14,389 nucleotides of DNA from CAYOLL01 sp964404765 [NCBI: uncultured Gemmatimonadota bacterium] (GCA_964404765.1 CAYOLL010000154.1:1-14389), one strand, 5' to 3'; counted from the first letter of the stretch, positions 1-6,558 are shown. Notes: generated by a model not told the origin, from the sequence alone. Made by a program: numbers and translations.

Positions 1-146
1 GCCTTAAAACATGGGCTTTTTTTTCGCCCCAAAAATTAACTCAAATAATATGCCACTGACTAGGAAAATAATCGATTTTTAAGAACCAACTGTCCCAAAA
101 TCTTTTTGCACATAAATCAATTCAAAGCTTTTGTTGGATTCTCAGG

Positions 147-175
147 TTGACACAAATCGAAAACGCTCATAACTT
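147..175 (+). promoter_or_regulatory. candidate promoter of the sensor kinase gene
   Basis: A perfect TTGACA (147-152) is followed after 17 bases by TAACTT (170-175), a weak -10 element. Transcription would start near 182, which disfavours a TTG start at 181 and leaves a leader of about 47 bases before the ATG at 229. The assignment rests on consensus matching only. The rest of 1-146 is AT-rich and holds no gene I can support. Confidence 0.35.
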
Positions 176-228
176 GCAGCTTGTATTTTGGCTATCGGCA
201 AGGTTGCACCGCAATTCGGTATCTTGCA

Positions 229-1479
229 ATGAATACCTCTATTCTATCTTCAATAAATATATTTAAAAACCTAAGTTCAGCATATATTCAGAATTTGATG
301 AGTAAGGCGGATTTGCTTACTTATTCCTATGGTCAGATTATTATTGAGGAAGGCCAGGCAGGGCACTATTTTTATATCATACTTGAGGGCGTCATAAGTG
401 TGTCAAAATTTTATGCTGCTAAAAGCGCTGAGCCCAGGGAGCATATTATCGGCACACGTCATGCAGGCGATTTTTTTGGTGAGATGGCTTTGCTAGAAAA
501 CAAGCCAAGTTCCGCTAGGATTACGGCGGGGTCTGATGTAAAAATTTTACGATTATCGCGACTGCAGTTCAAAAATTTAATTTTAGATCAACCGGATATT
601 TTCATGGAACTTATTCGGGCGCTTAGTCATCGACTCCGTGATTCTAACCAAAACTTAATTGAAGAGTTGGAGCACAAAAATCATGAACTAATTAGTCTAA
701 ATAAAAGTCTCGAGCGAAAAGTTAGACAACGAACTCAGCGCTTGGAAGAAAAAACGCAAACATTAGAAATAATTAATGCCAAGAAAAATGAGTTACTCCG
801 TATTTGCGCTCATGATTTACGTCACCCAATTACAATTATTTTAGGCTTTACGGAGATATTAACGGAAATTCATGTCTCACCGGGGGAGCAGGCAGAGCAC
901 TTAAAAACGATTACACGTCATTGCGAAAAAATGTTGACTACTATCAATGCTTTACTGGATATTTCAGCAATTGAATCTGGTTCAATCCAATTGAAGCCTA
1001 CGTTTAATGATCTTAATCAACTTATTAAAGAACGAGCACGCTTTTTTGAACCGATAGCCGTGCGGAAAAATATCTATATTCTATTAGAGTTGGCCGAAAA
1101 GTTGCCAAAAGTGTGGGTGGATACGGATAAGCTTGAGGAAATATTAGATAATCTATTGAGCAATGCCATCAAATTTAGCTATCCTGATAAATTCATACAT
1201 ATAACGACTGAGCAAGCTGGTCGTCAAGTGGTGGTTCATGTTCAGGATCAAGGACAAGGTTTATCAGAGTCCGATAAGATATTGGTTTTTCGTGAATTTC
1301 AGAAGTTATCGGCAACACCTATTGGTAACGAGTCAAGTACGGGTCTTGGATTAGCAATTGTTAAGAAGCTGGTTGAGTTGCATGGAGGAAAAGTTTGGGT
1401 CAATAGTCCCGGCAAGGATTTGGGCGCAACATTTACGTTTTCATTAAAGATAAAAAAAGGAAAGAATAAAATTTTATAA
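229..1479 (+). CDS. cyclic-nucleotide-binding sensor histidine kinase
   Basis: A 416-residue orphan sensor kinase. Residues about 8-120 form a cNMP-binding (CRP/CAP-like) domain with the phosphate-binding-cassette signature GDFFGEMALL starting at residue 80. A charged coiled-coil linker follows (about 140-185), then a HisKA domain with H-box AHDLRHP (phospho-acceptor His195). The HATPase_c domain has an N-box (DNLLSNAIKF, about 307), a G1 box (DQGQGL, about 340) and a G2 box (TGLGLAIVKK, about 371). All kinase boxes are present, so it is probably active. There is no transmembrane segment or signal peptide, so it should be a cytosolic kinase that senses a small ligand and phosphorylates a response regulator. 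None is encoded nearby. An upstream in-frame TTG at 181 is possible, but the ATG fits the domain start and the candidate promoter. The gene is visibly more AT-rich than its neighbours, which suggests a different origin. Whether it binds cAMP, cGMP or something else cannot be told. Confidence 0.9.
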   Translation: MNTSILSSINIFKNLSSAYIQNLMSKADLLTYSYGQIIIEEGQAGHYFYIILEGVISVSKFYAAKSAEPREHIIGTRHAGDFFGEMALLENKPSSARITAGSDVKILRLSRLQFKNLILDQPDIFMELIRALSHRLRDSNQNLIEELEHKNHELISLNKSLERKVRQRTQRLEEKTQTLEIINAKKNELLRICAHDLRHPITIILGFTEILTEIHVSPGEQAEHLKTITRHCEKMLTTINALLDISAIESGSIQLKPTFNDLNQLIKERARFFEPIAVRKNIYILLELAEKLPKVWVDTDKLEEILDNLLSNAIKFSYPDKFIHITTEQAGRQVVVHVQDQGQGLSESDKILVFREFQKLSATPIGNESSTGLGLAIVKKLVELHGGKVWVNSPGKDLGATFTFSLKIKKGKNKIL

Positions 1480-1480
1480 A

Positions 1481-1501
1481 TAGGCTGCAACATTTAGCCT
1501 A
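1481..1501 (+). terminator. weak stem-loop after the kinase gene
   Basis: TAGGCT (1481-1486) and AGCCTA (1496-1501) form a 6-bp stem with a 9-base loop immediately after the kinase stop codon. No clear T-run follows, so a terminator role is uncertain. Confidence 0.2.
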
Positions 1502-1591
1502 AATTATTCATCAGCCACGAAGTCACCAAAGCATAAAGATCCAGACACTCGGACAGGCAAGTTTCAGAAAAAACCTTTCTGTACCTCTCGT

Positions 1592-1983
1592 CAGGATTGC
1601 ATTGTGGTCCCGATTTCAGGGCGTCTGAACAATAAAATGCCGGAGGATTACGCGCTCCAAGATTGGTCAACTGCCGGTCTGTTAAAACCTTCCATTGCCA
1701 ACCTGAATTATTCACCACGAAATACTCGAAATACACGAAAGCTTACAGAATAAGGGTTTGAGTAAGGTGGGTGAAAAATTAGACGCTTAAGTCAAAAGTT
1801 TATAAGTTCTTATTTTTCGTGTCATTCGTGGTTAATTCGGTTAATTCATGAATGATTCCGGCCAAAGCCATTTTGCTGACGGTTCATCAAAACACGATTT
1901 CTTCTCGCCTGGGACATCTCTCTGATCAAGATTTGAAGAGTGTGGGGAGCGCAATTGGGCGGGTGTTAGACCTTCAACCATGA
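1592..1983 (+). pseudogene. broken MazF/PemK-family toxin gene
   Basis: Two fragments on one strand translate to parts of a MazF/PemK-like mRNA interferase. The first (1592-1707) reads QDCIVVPISGRL... DYALQDWSTAGLLKPSIA, matching the central strand region and the D-W-x-x-AGLLKPS motif of this family. The second (1852-1983, a different frame) reads AKAILLTVHQNTISSRLGHL and ends in LDLQP, matching the C-terminal helix region. Between them lies a repeat of about 145 bp with inverted ends. The N-terminus before 1592 is replaced by another repeat-like stretch (1502-1535). The gene is thus disrupted at both places and almost certainly non-functional. No antitoxin gene is left. Its stop codon TGA (1981-1983) overlaps the ATG of the first endonuclease Q fragment, the same arrangement seen after hicA further on. 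The family assignment is from motif recognition by eye. Confidence 0.6.
1708..1851. repeat. MITE-like element inside the toxin pseudogene
   Basis: The left end ACCACGAAATACTCG plus ATACACGAAA (about 1713-1740) is an imperfect inverted copy of the right end TTTTTCGTGTCATTCGTGG (about 1816-1834), each flanked by AATTA-like sequence. The interior holds no ORF. The element separates two parts of a MazF-like gene, so it behaves as an insertion. A related CCACGAAGTCACCAAAG stretch lies at 1513-1529 and a shorter one near 5749. This resembles the CACGAA-type dispersed repeats of environmental genomes. Exact ends cannot be fixed by eye. Confidence 0.5.
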
Positions 1984-2033
1984 CCCTCTTCATCGCCGAC
2001 TTCTACAGCCACTCGCGCTACTCCCGCATTGCC
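1980..2033 (+). repeat. endonuclease Q 5'-end fragment, copy A
   Basis: This 54-bp stretch matches the first 54 bp of the endonuclease Q-helicase gene at 10823, with about 8-9 differences. It encodes MTLFIADFYSHSRYSR against MAPFIADFHIHSRYSR. Its ATG overlaps the stop codon of the MazF-like remnant (ATGA). The reading frame runs to a stop at 2073-2075, giving a 31-codon micro-ORF with no recognisable function of its own. Confidence 0.8.
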
Positions 2034-2043
2034 AAATCCGCCC

Positions 2044-2071
2044 TTGACTTTTCCGCCCGGTTTGCGCTAAT
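2044..2071 (+). promoter_or_regulatory. promoter for the STAND/FGE gene in a tail shared with copy C
   Basis: TTGACT (2044-2049), a 16-base spacer and GCTAAT (2066-2071) form a sigma70-like promoter 62 bases upstream of the STAND gene start. It lies in a 44-bp tail (2034-2077) that recurs at 6480-6523 with 38 of 44 identical positions. The six differences are all C/T or G/A transitions, and the -35 hexamer is unchanged, which supports it as a real element. Confidence 0.5.
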
Positions 2072-2132
2072 TTGAAGCAGATTGTTTTTAATCAACATAG
2101 CACGTTTTGAACCCTGACCTTTGGAAACAACC

Positions 2133-5072
2133 ATGACTTCACGACAACTCGAAGACCTCTACAACACAATTAGCGCTAAACTCTATCGTCTGAACATCGC
2201 CAAAACGATTGAGACGGATGCCGCCGTCAAGTTTAAGCTCGACTACCAAATCGCCGAAACGAATGCCGAGCTTAAAAACGTTGAAGATCAACTGGATGGC
2301 CGGACCAAACAACATTTGGCCAACCCCTATCGCGGTTTGTCCGCCTTCCGGGAGCAGGACGAGCCGTTTTTCTTCGGGCGGGATGGCTATGTCGAGCAGA
2401 TTCATCAGGCGGTTTTGAACCAGCCATTTACAGCGATACTGGGCGCATCGGGCAGCGGCAAATCGTCCATTATCTACGCCGGGTTGATGCCGCGCTTGCG
2501 GCGAACGCCCCGGTCACAGGGCGGTTCCTGGCTTATCGCCAACTTTCGGCCCGGACAGGAAGCGGATCGGCATGACCCGTTTATTGCCCTATCCGAAACC
2601 CTCACGCCCTTGCTGCACCCCGAATTGCACAATGACCGGATCGAACTGCGCAAAAGAATCAACAACATGGCCGCCGGTTTTAAAGACAACGCCTTTTCCC
2701 TGCTGCAAATTGTCTCCGATATTTTAAGAGCTGCGGACGAAGACCGGCTGCTGCTGTTTGCCGATCAGTTTGAAGAGTTGTACACGCTGTGCGCTGATGA
2801 GCCGGAACGCCACGCCTTTTTGGAAGTGTTGCTGCAAGCCATCCGCAACGCTTCCGCTGCTCAAAACTTCCGCTTTATTCTGACCATGCGGGCCGATTTT
2901 CTGAACAAGGCCATCACCTACCGCCCTCTGGCCGATGTGCTCAACCCAAATTCCTCTTTTGAAGGGAGCCAGGGGGATGTTCCATTTCCATCCGATGAGC
3001 GACAGCCACAACCCACCCCTAAATCCCCTCCCAAGAGGGGACTTAACAACCCGATCATTATCCTTGGCCCGATGAACCCGGACGAACTGCGCGACTGCAT
3101 TACCCGCCCGGCCCAACGCGCCGAAATACGCCTGGCAGCGGGCCTGACCCAACGGATTTTGGACGATGTGGCCGCTGCGCCGGGTCATTTGCCCCTGCTG
3201 GAGTTTGCCCTGACCCGCTTGTGGGAAGAGCAGACCGACAACGGCCTGACCCACGCCGCTTATGAGGCCATTGGCGGGGTGGAAAAAGCCCTGGCCGACC
3301 AGGCCAACCATGTGTTTGATCATTTGAGCGCCATTGAGCAGGAGTGCGCCCGCCGCATTTTTATCCAACTGGTCCAGCCCGGGGCCGGCACGGAGGATAC
3401 CCGCCGATTGGCCAGCCGGGAGGATATTGGGGACATTCCTTGGGATCTGGTGACGAAGCTGGCGGATAAACGCCTGATTGTCACCGGCGGCAGCAAGGAC
3501 GGCGGCGAAACCATTGAGATCGTGCACGAAGCCCTGCTGCGCCATTGGCATCGGCTAAACGACTGGATGCAGGCCGACCGCGCTTTTAGAACCTGGCAGG
3601 AGCGGCTGCGGGCCAGCCTGAAACAGTGGCAGGAGTTGAACCGTGACGAGAGCGCCCTGCTGCGCGGCGCCCTGCTGGCCGAGGGCCAGGAGTGGCTGAC
3701 GCAGCGACCCAACGACATTACCGCCACCGAAAAAGCCTACCTGCAAGCCGCCATTGATGCCCGCGACCGCGAACTTCTGGCCGAACAGGAACGCCAGGCC
3801 AAAATGCTGCAACTGGAGCAGGACAAGGCCCAGCAAGCCGAAGAAGGCCTGCGCAAACAAAAAACGTTGCGGAACTTTATTATGGGAGCGGCGGCTATTG
3901 CCGTTTTGGTAGCCATTCTGGCCGGTGTGCAATGGATAAAGGCCCAAAGAGCATTGGATGACGTAATTACCGCTAACCGAGTTCGTATAAAAACGGTCTT
4001 GGATGTCACGGCTGTCGATCTACTTGAACAGGGCCGCTATGCCGATGTCCTGCCGATTTTGGATGAAGCCGCCGAGTTGGGTGTGCAGCCTGAGCGCATC
4101 CGCCTGGAATACGCTAATATCGCCTTTATTTACAGCCACCGGCCTGATTATGCGGCTAAGGCGGTCGAGATCATCAAACGTCCCCTTGTTCGAGGGGAAT
4201 CCGGGTTGGACCTGTCAGGTTTTTCCGGCCAGGCACTTGACGGCGACGCTATTCGTGCTGCCATCCGCGATGTTCTGGGAGCGGACGTTTACCAGCGGGA
4301 GTTGATGGACAAATACTTCCCCCAGATGATCGCCGTGCCGGGCGGTGAGTATATGATGGGCTTGCAAGAGGATGATCCGTACGCGAAATACTTCCAACAA
4401 GGCGAATTTCGGGAAACACCGGCGCACAAGGTCACCGTGCCAGCGTTTCAGATGGGCAAATATCCGGTGATCGGATATCAGTACCGGCTTTTTTATTTTT
4501 GTCAGGTCGATGGGGATGATCCGCCCAATAAGGGCCAGACCCAACCGCTGACTGCGCCTGTTACGCATGTTGATTGGTATGACGCGGTCAAATATTGCGC
4601 CTGGCTGAACACACAACTGACAAACCTTGGGAAAGTTTCTGAACCGTCGCCGGGATACCGCCTGCCCAGCGAGGCCGAGTGGGAATATGCCGCCCGCAGC
4701 GGCGGTAAAAATGAGTTTTGGGCCGGCACGCGCGATGGGGGAACATTGAAAGATTATGCCTGGTATGTGGACAACAGTGACTCCCACATCCAGCCGGTGG
4801 GTTTATTAAAGCCCAATGGCCTGGGTTTGTACGACATGAGCGGTAATGTCTTTGAATGGTGCGCCGACCATTGGCAACAAGGCTATGACGGCGCTCCGAC
4901 GGATGGTTCAGCCAGGATTAATAGTGTAGACGATACACTAAGGCTCCTGCGTGGTGGGGCGTTCAGCGGCAATGCACCCAACTGCCGGGTGGCTTCCCGT
5001 AGCGGGGACAACGCAGTTGATCGCAACGGCAGTGTCGGTTTTCGGGTGTCGTTTTGTGCGGCCAGGACTTAG
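2133..5072 (+). CDS. nSTAND NTPase - transmembrane - FGE-sulfatase fold protein, DGR target
   Basis: A 979-residue protein. Residues 1-60 are a helical N-terminal module of unknown role. An nSTAND-type NTPase follows: the NPYRGLSAFREQDEPFFFGR entry motif at about 64-83, Walker A GASGSGKSS from residue 104 (Lys110), and Walker B LLLFADQFEEL from residue 206. A winged-helix-like region ends near 480, then a charged coiled coil (about 545-580), one transmembrane helix (about 582-603) and a C-terminal formylglycine-generating-enzyme/sulfatase-modifying-factor fold (about 726-979: MIAVPGGEYMMG, LPSEAEWEYAARSG, GLGLYDMSGNVFEWC, GFRVSF). Such C-type-lectin-like domains are classic DGR-diversified ligand binders. 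Codons 937-978 form the variable repeat. The likely role is a signal-sensing STAND ATPase of a conflict or defence system, with the FGE fold as a variable sensor rather than an enzyme. The ATG at 2133 was preferred over the in-frame TTG at 2121. A loop at about residues 271-306 is a repeat read in frame. Confidence 0.88.
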   Translation: MTSRQLEDLYNTISAKLYRLNIAKTIETDAAVKFKLDYQIAETNAELKNVEDQLDGRTKQHLANPYRGLSAFREQDEPFFFGRDGYVEQIHQAVLNQPFTAILGASGSGKSSIIYAGLMPRLRRTPRSQGGSWLIANFRPGQEADRHDPFIALSETLTPLLHPELHNDRIELRKRINNMAAGFKDNAFSLLQIVSDILRAADEDRLLLFADQFEELYTLCADEPERHAFLEVLLQAIRNASAAQNFRFILTMRADFLNKAITYRPLADVLNPNSSFEGSQGDVPFPSDERQPQPTPKSPPKRGLNNPIIILGPMNPDELRDCITRPAQRAEIRLAAGLTQRILDDVAAAPGHLPLLEFALTRLWEEQTDNGLTHAAYEAIGGVEKALADQANHVFDHLSAIEQECARRIFIQLVQPGAGTEDTRRLASREDIGDIPWDLVTKLADKRLIVTGGSKDGGETIEIVHEALLRHWHRLNDWMQADRAFRTWQERLRASLKQWQELNRDESALLRGALLAEGQEWLTQRPNDITATEKAYLQAAIDARDRELLAEQERQAKMLQLEQDKAQQAEEGLRKQKTLRNFIMGAAAIAVLVAILAGVQWIKAQRALDDVITANRVRIKTVLDVTAVDLLEQGRYADVLPILDEAAELGVQPERIRLEYANIAFIYSHRPDYAAKAVEIIKRPLVRGESGLDLSGFSGQALDGDAIRAAIRDVLGADVYQRELMDKYFPQMIAVPGGEYMMGLQEDDPYAKYFQQGEFRETPAHKVTVPAFQMGKYPVIGYQYRLFYFCQVDGDDPPNKGQTQPLTAPVTHVDWYDAVKYCAWLNTQLTNLGKVSEPSPGYRLPSEAEWEYAARSGGKNEFWAGTRDGGTLKDYAWYVDNSDSHIQPVGLLKPNGLGLYDMSGNVFEWCADHWQQGYDGAPTDGSARINSVDDTLRLLRGGAFSGNAPNCRVASRSGDNAVDRNGSVGFRVSFCAART
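2945..3048. repeat. inverted-repeat element read in frame within the STAND gene
   Basis: The two ends of this stretch are imperfect inverted copies: one around TCCTCTTTTGAAGGGAGCC (about 2951-2969), the other around AAATCCCCTCCCAAGAGGGG (3020-3039). It is read through in frame as a low-complexity loop (SSFEGSQGDV... PQPTPKSPPKRG) between PLADVLN and IIILGPMNPDEL, where nSTAND proteins normally have only a short linker. A shorter related piece (CCCCTTGTTCGAGGGG, 4181-4196) sits near 4180 in the same gene. Confidence 0.5.
4943..5065 (+). repeat. DGR variable repeat (VR)
   Basis: The last 41 codons of the FGE-fold domain align without gaps to the template repeat at 5242-5364 (constant offset of 299). 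By hand count there are 13 mismatches in 123 positions, and every one falls where the template has A: 11 A-to-G, 1 A-to-T, 1 A-to-C. None of the roughly 94 non-adenine positions differs. Changes lie between 4966 and 5032. The last 33 bases (5033-5065) are identical, as expected of the initiation-of-mutagenic-homing (IMH) region. Ten residues are altered relative to the template (new residues S, G, S, S, G, D, A, D, G, S), mostly at template Asn codons. Confidence 0.93.
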
Positions 5073-5158
5073 TGTTTTATTTACACTTTTGCTCTTTTAC
5101 GCTTTTACGCTTTTGCTCTTTACCGCGAAGCGGAAAAAAAATTTTGGAATGTTTTTTT

Positions 5159-5189
5159 GACCTATTAGGTTTTGAAAACCTAATAGGTC
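5159..5189. repeat. perfect 15-bp palindrome downstream of the VR
   Basis: GACCTATTAGGTTTT (5159-5173), one G, then its exact reverse complement (5175-5189). It lies 93 bases after the VR. A small CCGC-GAA-GCGG hairpin lies nearer, at 5123-5133. DGR target sites often need a hairpin or cruciform downstream of the VR, so either could serve. It could also be a dispersed REP-like repeat: a related GACCCTAAGGGTT palindrome lies at 13565. No T-run follows, so a terminator role is weak. The rest of 5073-5241 is a T-rich stretch with repeated ACGCTTTT units and no gene. Confidence 0.6.
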
Positions 5190-5241
5190 TGTATAAATTG
5201 GGCATCTCTCTCGCAGAGACCCGAAGGGGCAGGCGCTTTTA

Positions 5242-5364
5242 GCTCCTGCGTGGTGGGGCGTTCAACAACAATGCACCCAACTGCCGGGTGGCTAACCGTA
5301 ACAGGAACAACACAGTTAATCGCAACAACAATGTCGGTTTTCGGGTGTCGTTTTGTGCGGCCAG
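5242..5364 (+). repeat. DGR template repeat (TR)
   Basis: This non-coding 123-bp copy of the VR is on the same strand. It is rich in AAC and AAT codons (read as FNNNAPN... VANRNRNNTVNRNNNV), the hallmark of a DGR template in which adenines are mutated during cDNA synthesis. It is bounded at 5' by GCTCCTGCG and at 3' by TGCGGCCAG, after which similarity to the target ends. Just upstream are two small stems (TCTCT-CGC-AGAGA and CCC-GAA-GGG, 5206-5227) that may belong to the template RNA. No reverse transcriptase or Avd gene is in the window, so the enzyme is either elsewhere in the genome or lost. An apparent ORF across the TR is not a gene. Confidence 0.92.
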
Positions 5365-5556
5365 TACTCTTTGTTGCCGGAACCGGCGCAAGGGATTGCG
5401 TCGGGCGCGCCTAAGAGAGTCCAGTCCTGCTCCTGTGATATGGGCGACCCTATCCGAAAAACGCGGAAGGGCCCGGTGTTTTAGTAGGCTTGTCCTGAGT
5501 TAATCGAAGGGGTAACCGAAAGATCGCCGGGCCTGTTTTACATCCGGAACACAAAG
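5365..5556 (+). ncRNA. possible structured 3' spacer of the DGR template RNA
   Basis: There is no coding signal. The stretch directly after the TR is GC-rich and able to fold locally (GCCGGAACCGGC, GGGCGACCC, CGGGCC/GGCCCG-type complements). In studied DGRs the RNA continues past the TR into a structured spacer that primes cDNA synthesis, and this could be that spacer. A degenerate copy of a dispersed repeat (GGCTTGTCCTGAG... TCGAAGGGG, about 5489-5512) interrupts it. A decayed retroelement end is an alternative. This is inference from position and base composition. Confidence 0.3.
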
Positions 5557-5589
5557 AGATACCCACTTTCTTTGAGAGAGCGGGTATCT
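5557..5589. repeat. 15-bp imperfect hairpin
   Basis: AGATACCCACTTTCT (5557-5571) pairs with AGAGAGCGGGTATCT (5575-5589) through 13 Watson-Crick pairs, one G-U pair and one mismatch, with loop TTG. No T-run follows. It sits 22 bases before endonuclease Q fragment B. Function unknown; possibly a REP-like unit. Confidence 0.5.
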
Positions 5590-5610
5590 ACCCTATCATA
5601 AAAGCAAACC

Positions 5611-5690
5611 ATGACCTCCTTCAATCGCCGACTTCCACAGCCACTCGCGCTACTCCCGCGCTACCGGCCCGGAACTGGATTGGGCGCATG
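5611..5690 (+). repeat. endonuclease Q 5'-end fragment, copy B
   Basis: This matches the start of the gene at 10823 as far as CGGAACTGGA, then jumps to TTGGGCGC, deleting about 18 bases present in the full gene. One extra A after ATGACCTCCTTC shifts the frame. No gene precedes it directly. The DNA from here to the next gene (5691-5787) holds a perfect GAACCCGGGTTC palindrome (5707-5718) and a CACGAAGTTACCA repeat-like piece (5749-5761), nothing else that I can recognise. Confidence 0.8.
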
Positions 5691-5787
5691 TTATTTTTCT
5701 GGAAATGAACCCGGGTTCTTACTATCTTCTGTCTCGCCGATTTTCATCACGAAGTTACCAATCCTCTTGTCCTGATTGGGGGCGCCC

Positions 5788-6039
5788 ATGAATGCATACC
5801 AATTTGAAACCGTTATTCCGAGCAATGGCGTCATTACTTTGCCGGATATCTACAAAAATGTTTATAACCACCGTGTCCGTCTGACACTTGTTGATTTGGA
5901 TGAATCTGCCGTCGATGCCGTTCAATTTTTTATCCAATTGACAAATCGGTTTGCTCAACTTAATGAACCTGATCTTGACCTAACCGAGATTTACTCGCAG
6001 CGAGGAATCGCCCATGAGCGAAACATTGTGTTTGATTGA
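5788..6039 (+). CDS. AbrB-like antitoxin of the VapC module
   Basis: An 83-residue protein with N-terminal YQFETVIPSNGVITLPDIYK, typical of SpoVT/AbrB- or DUF2281-like antitoxins (a short strand, a turn, and a GVI-x-LP core), followed by an acidic C-terminal tail (LNEPDLDLTEIY) of the kind that wraps the toxin. The ATG at 5788 follows a GGGGG ribosome-binding run at 5778-5782; an upstream in-frame TTG at 5776 lies before that run and is less likely. Its last 26 bases overlap the PIN toxin gene, so the two are translationally coupled. In such modules the antitoxin binds both the toxin and the operator DNA. The antitoxin subfamily is uncertain. Confidence 0.75.
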   Translation: MNAYQFETVIPSNGVITLPDIYKNVYNHRVRLTLVDLDESAVDAVQFFIQLTNRFAQLNEPDLDLTEIYSQRGIAHERNIVFD

Positions 6040-6436
6040 TACGGATATCTTCAGCTACATGCTCAAGCAAATTGAACCGGCCTATTCCCGCAGCTTGGAC
6101 TATTTGCAAAAAACAGGTCATTTTTCCATCAGTTGCTTGACATATTATGAATCGTTGCGTGGTTATACCGCTGTAGGTGCGACGACAAAGCTGGCGTTGT
6201 TGGAAAAGCAATTGCAGATTACCCGCGTGATCTATTTGGACAAACTCATCCTGGATCAGGCCGCGCAAGTTTATGCCAAGCTGAAAACGAAAGGTCAATT
6301 GGCCGGCGAACTCGATTTGTTGATTGGAACAACGGCGTTGGTCAAAGGCATGACGCTTGTCACCAACAACGAGCCTCATTATCAACCGTTGGTCGAGCAT
6401 TTTCAAATGACGATGACCAATTGGATGAAGCCGTGA
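6014..6436 (+). CDS. vapC: VapC-family PIN-domain toxin ribonuclease
   Basis: A 140-residue PIN-domain protein. Acidic residues of the active site are visible: the N-terminal LIDTDIFSY motif, Glu in YYESLRG, and GELDLLIGTTAL, followed by TNNEPHY. Its length is normal for VapC toxins, which are Mg-dependent ribonucleases cutting tRNA or rRNA and held inactive by the partner antitoxin. It overlaps the antitoxin gene by 26 bases. The stop TGA (6434-6436) overlaps a GTG that begins endonuclease Q fragment C. The family call is firm; the RNA target is unknown. Confidence 0.9.
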   Translation: MSETLCLIDTDIFSYMLKQIEPAYSRSLDYLQKTGHFSISCLTYYESLRGYTAVGATTKLALLEKQLQITRVIYLDKLILDQAAQVYAKLKTKGQLAGELDLLIGTTALVKGMTLVTNNEPHYQPLVEHFQMTMTNWMKP

Positions 6437-6476
6437 ACTTCATCGCCGACTTCAACAGCTACTCGCGCTACTCCCG
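6433..6476 (+). repeat. endonuclease Q 5'-end fragment, copy C
   Basis: TTCATCGCCGACTTC... ACTCGCGCTACTCCCG matches the start of the gene at 10823 with three differences over 38 bases, but lacks part of the first codons. It shares the AGC variant (NSYS, where the full gene has HIHS) with copies A and B. It begins on the stop codon of vapC (GTGA) and runs open for 27 codons to a TAA at 6514-6516. Confidence 0.8.
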
Positions 6477-6489
6477 ACTAAATCTGCCC

Positions 6490-6517
6490 TTGACTTTTTT
6501 ACCCGATTTGCACTAAT
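6490..6517 (+). promoter_or_regulatory. promoter for hicBA in a tail shared with copy A
   Basis: TTGACT (6490-6495), a 16-base spacer and ACTAAT (6512-6517). This is the second copy of the 44-bp tail at 2034-2077. It lies 41 bases upstream of the HicB start, a suitable distance for a promoter. Confidence 0.5.
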
Positions 6518-6558
6518 TTGAAGATGTTGAAACGCAAGCTATTTTGAAAGGACATTCT

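Noticed and set aside
1494-1736. 80-codon minus-strand frame
   Set aside because: It runs antisense through the MazF-like fragment and the CACGAA repeat, with no recognisable domain.
2724-3551. 275-codon open frame on the minus strand inside the STAND gene
   Set aside because: It lies wholly antisense to a clear multi-domain protein and shows no family motif of its own; the open frame follows from the codon bias of the sense gene.
5123-5140. Hairpin followed by an A-run as a rho-independent terminator for the STAND gene
   Set aside because: On the plus strand the stem is followed by A, not T, residues; the T-run precedes it, so it does not fit an intrinsic terminator.
5365-5500. Group II intron 5' end after the TR
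   Set aside because: Some GC-rich foldable pieces recall intron RNA, but I could find no domain V and no intron-encoded protein.
5288-5503. 71-codon open frame starting within the TR
   Set aside because: Its first half is simply the template repeat in the FGE frame and the rest has no protein character; it has no ribosome site.
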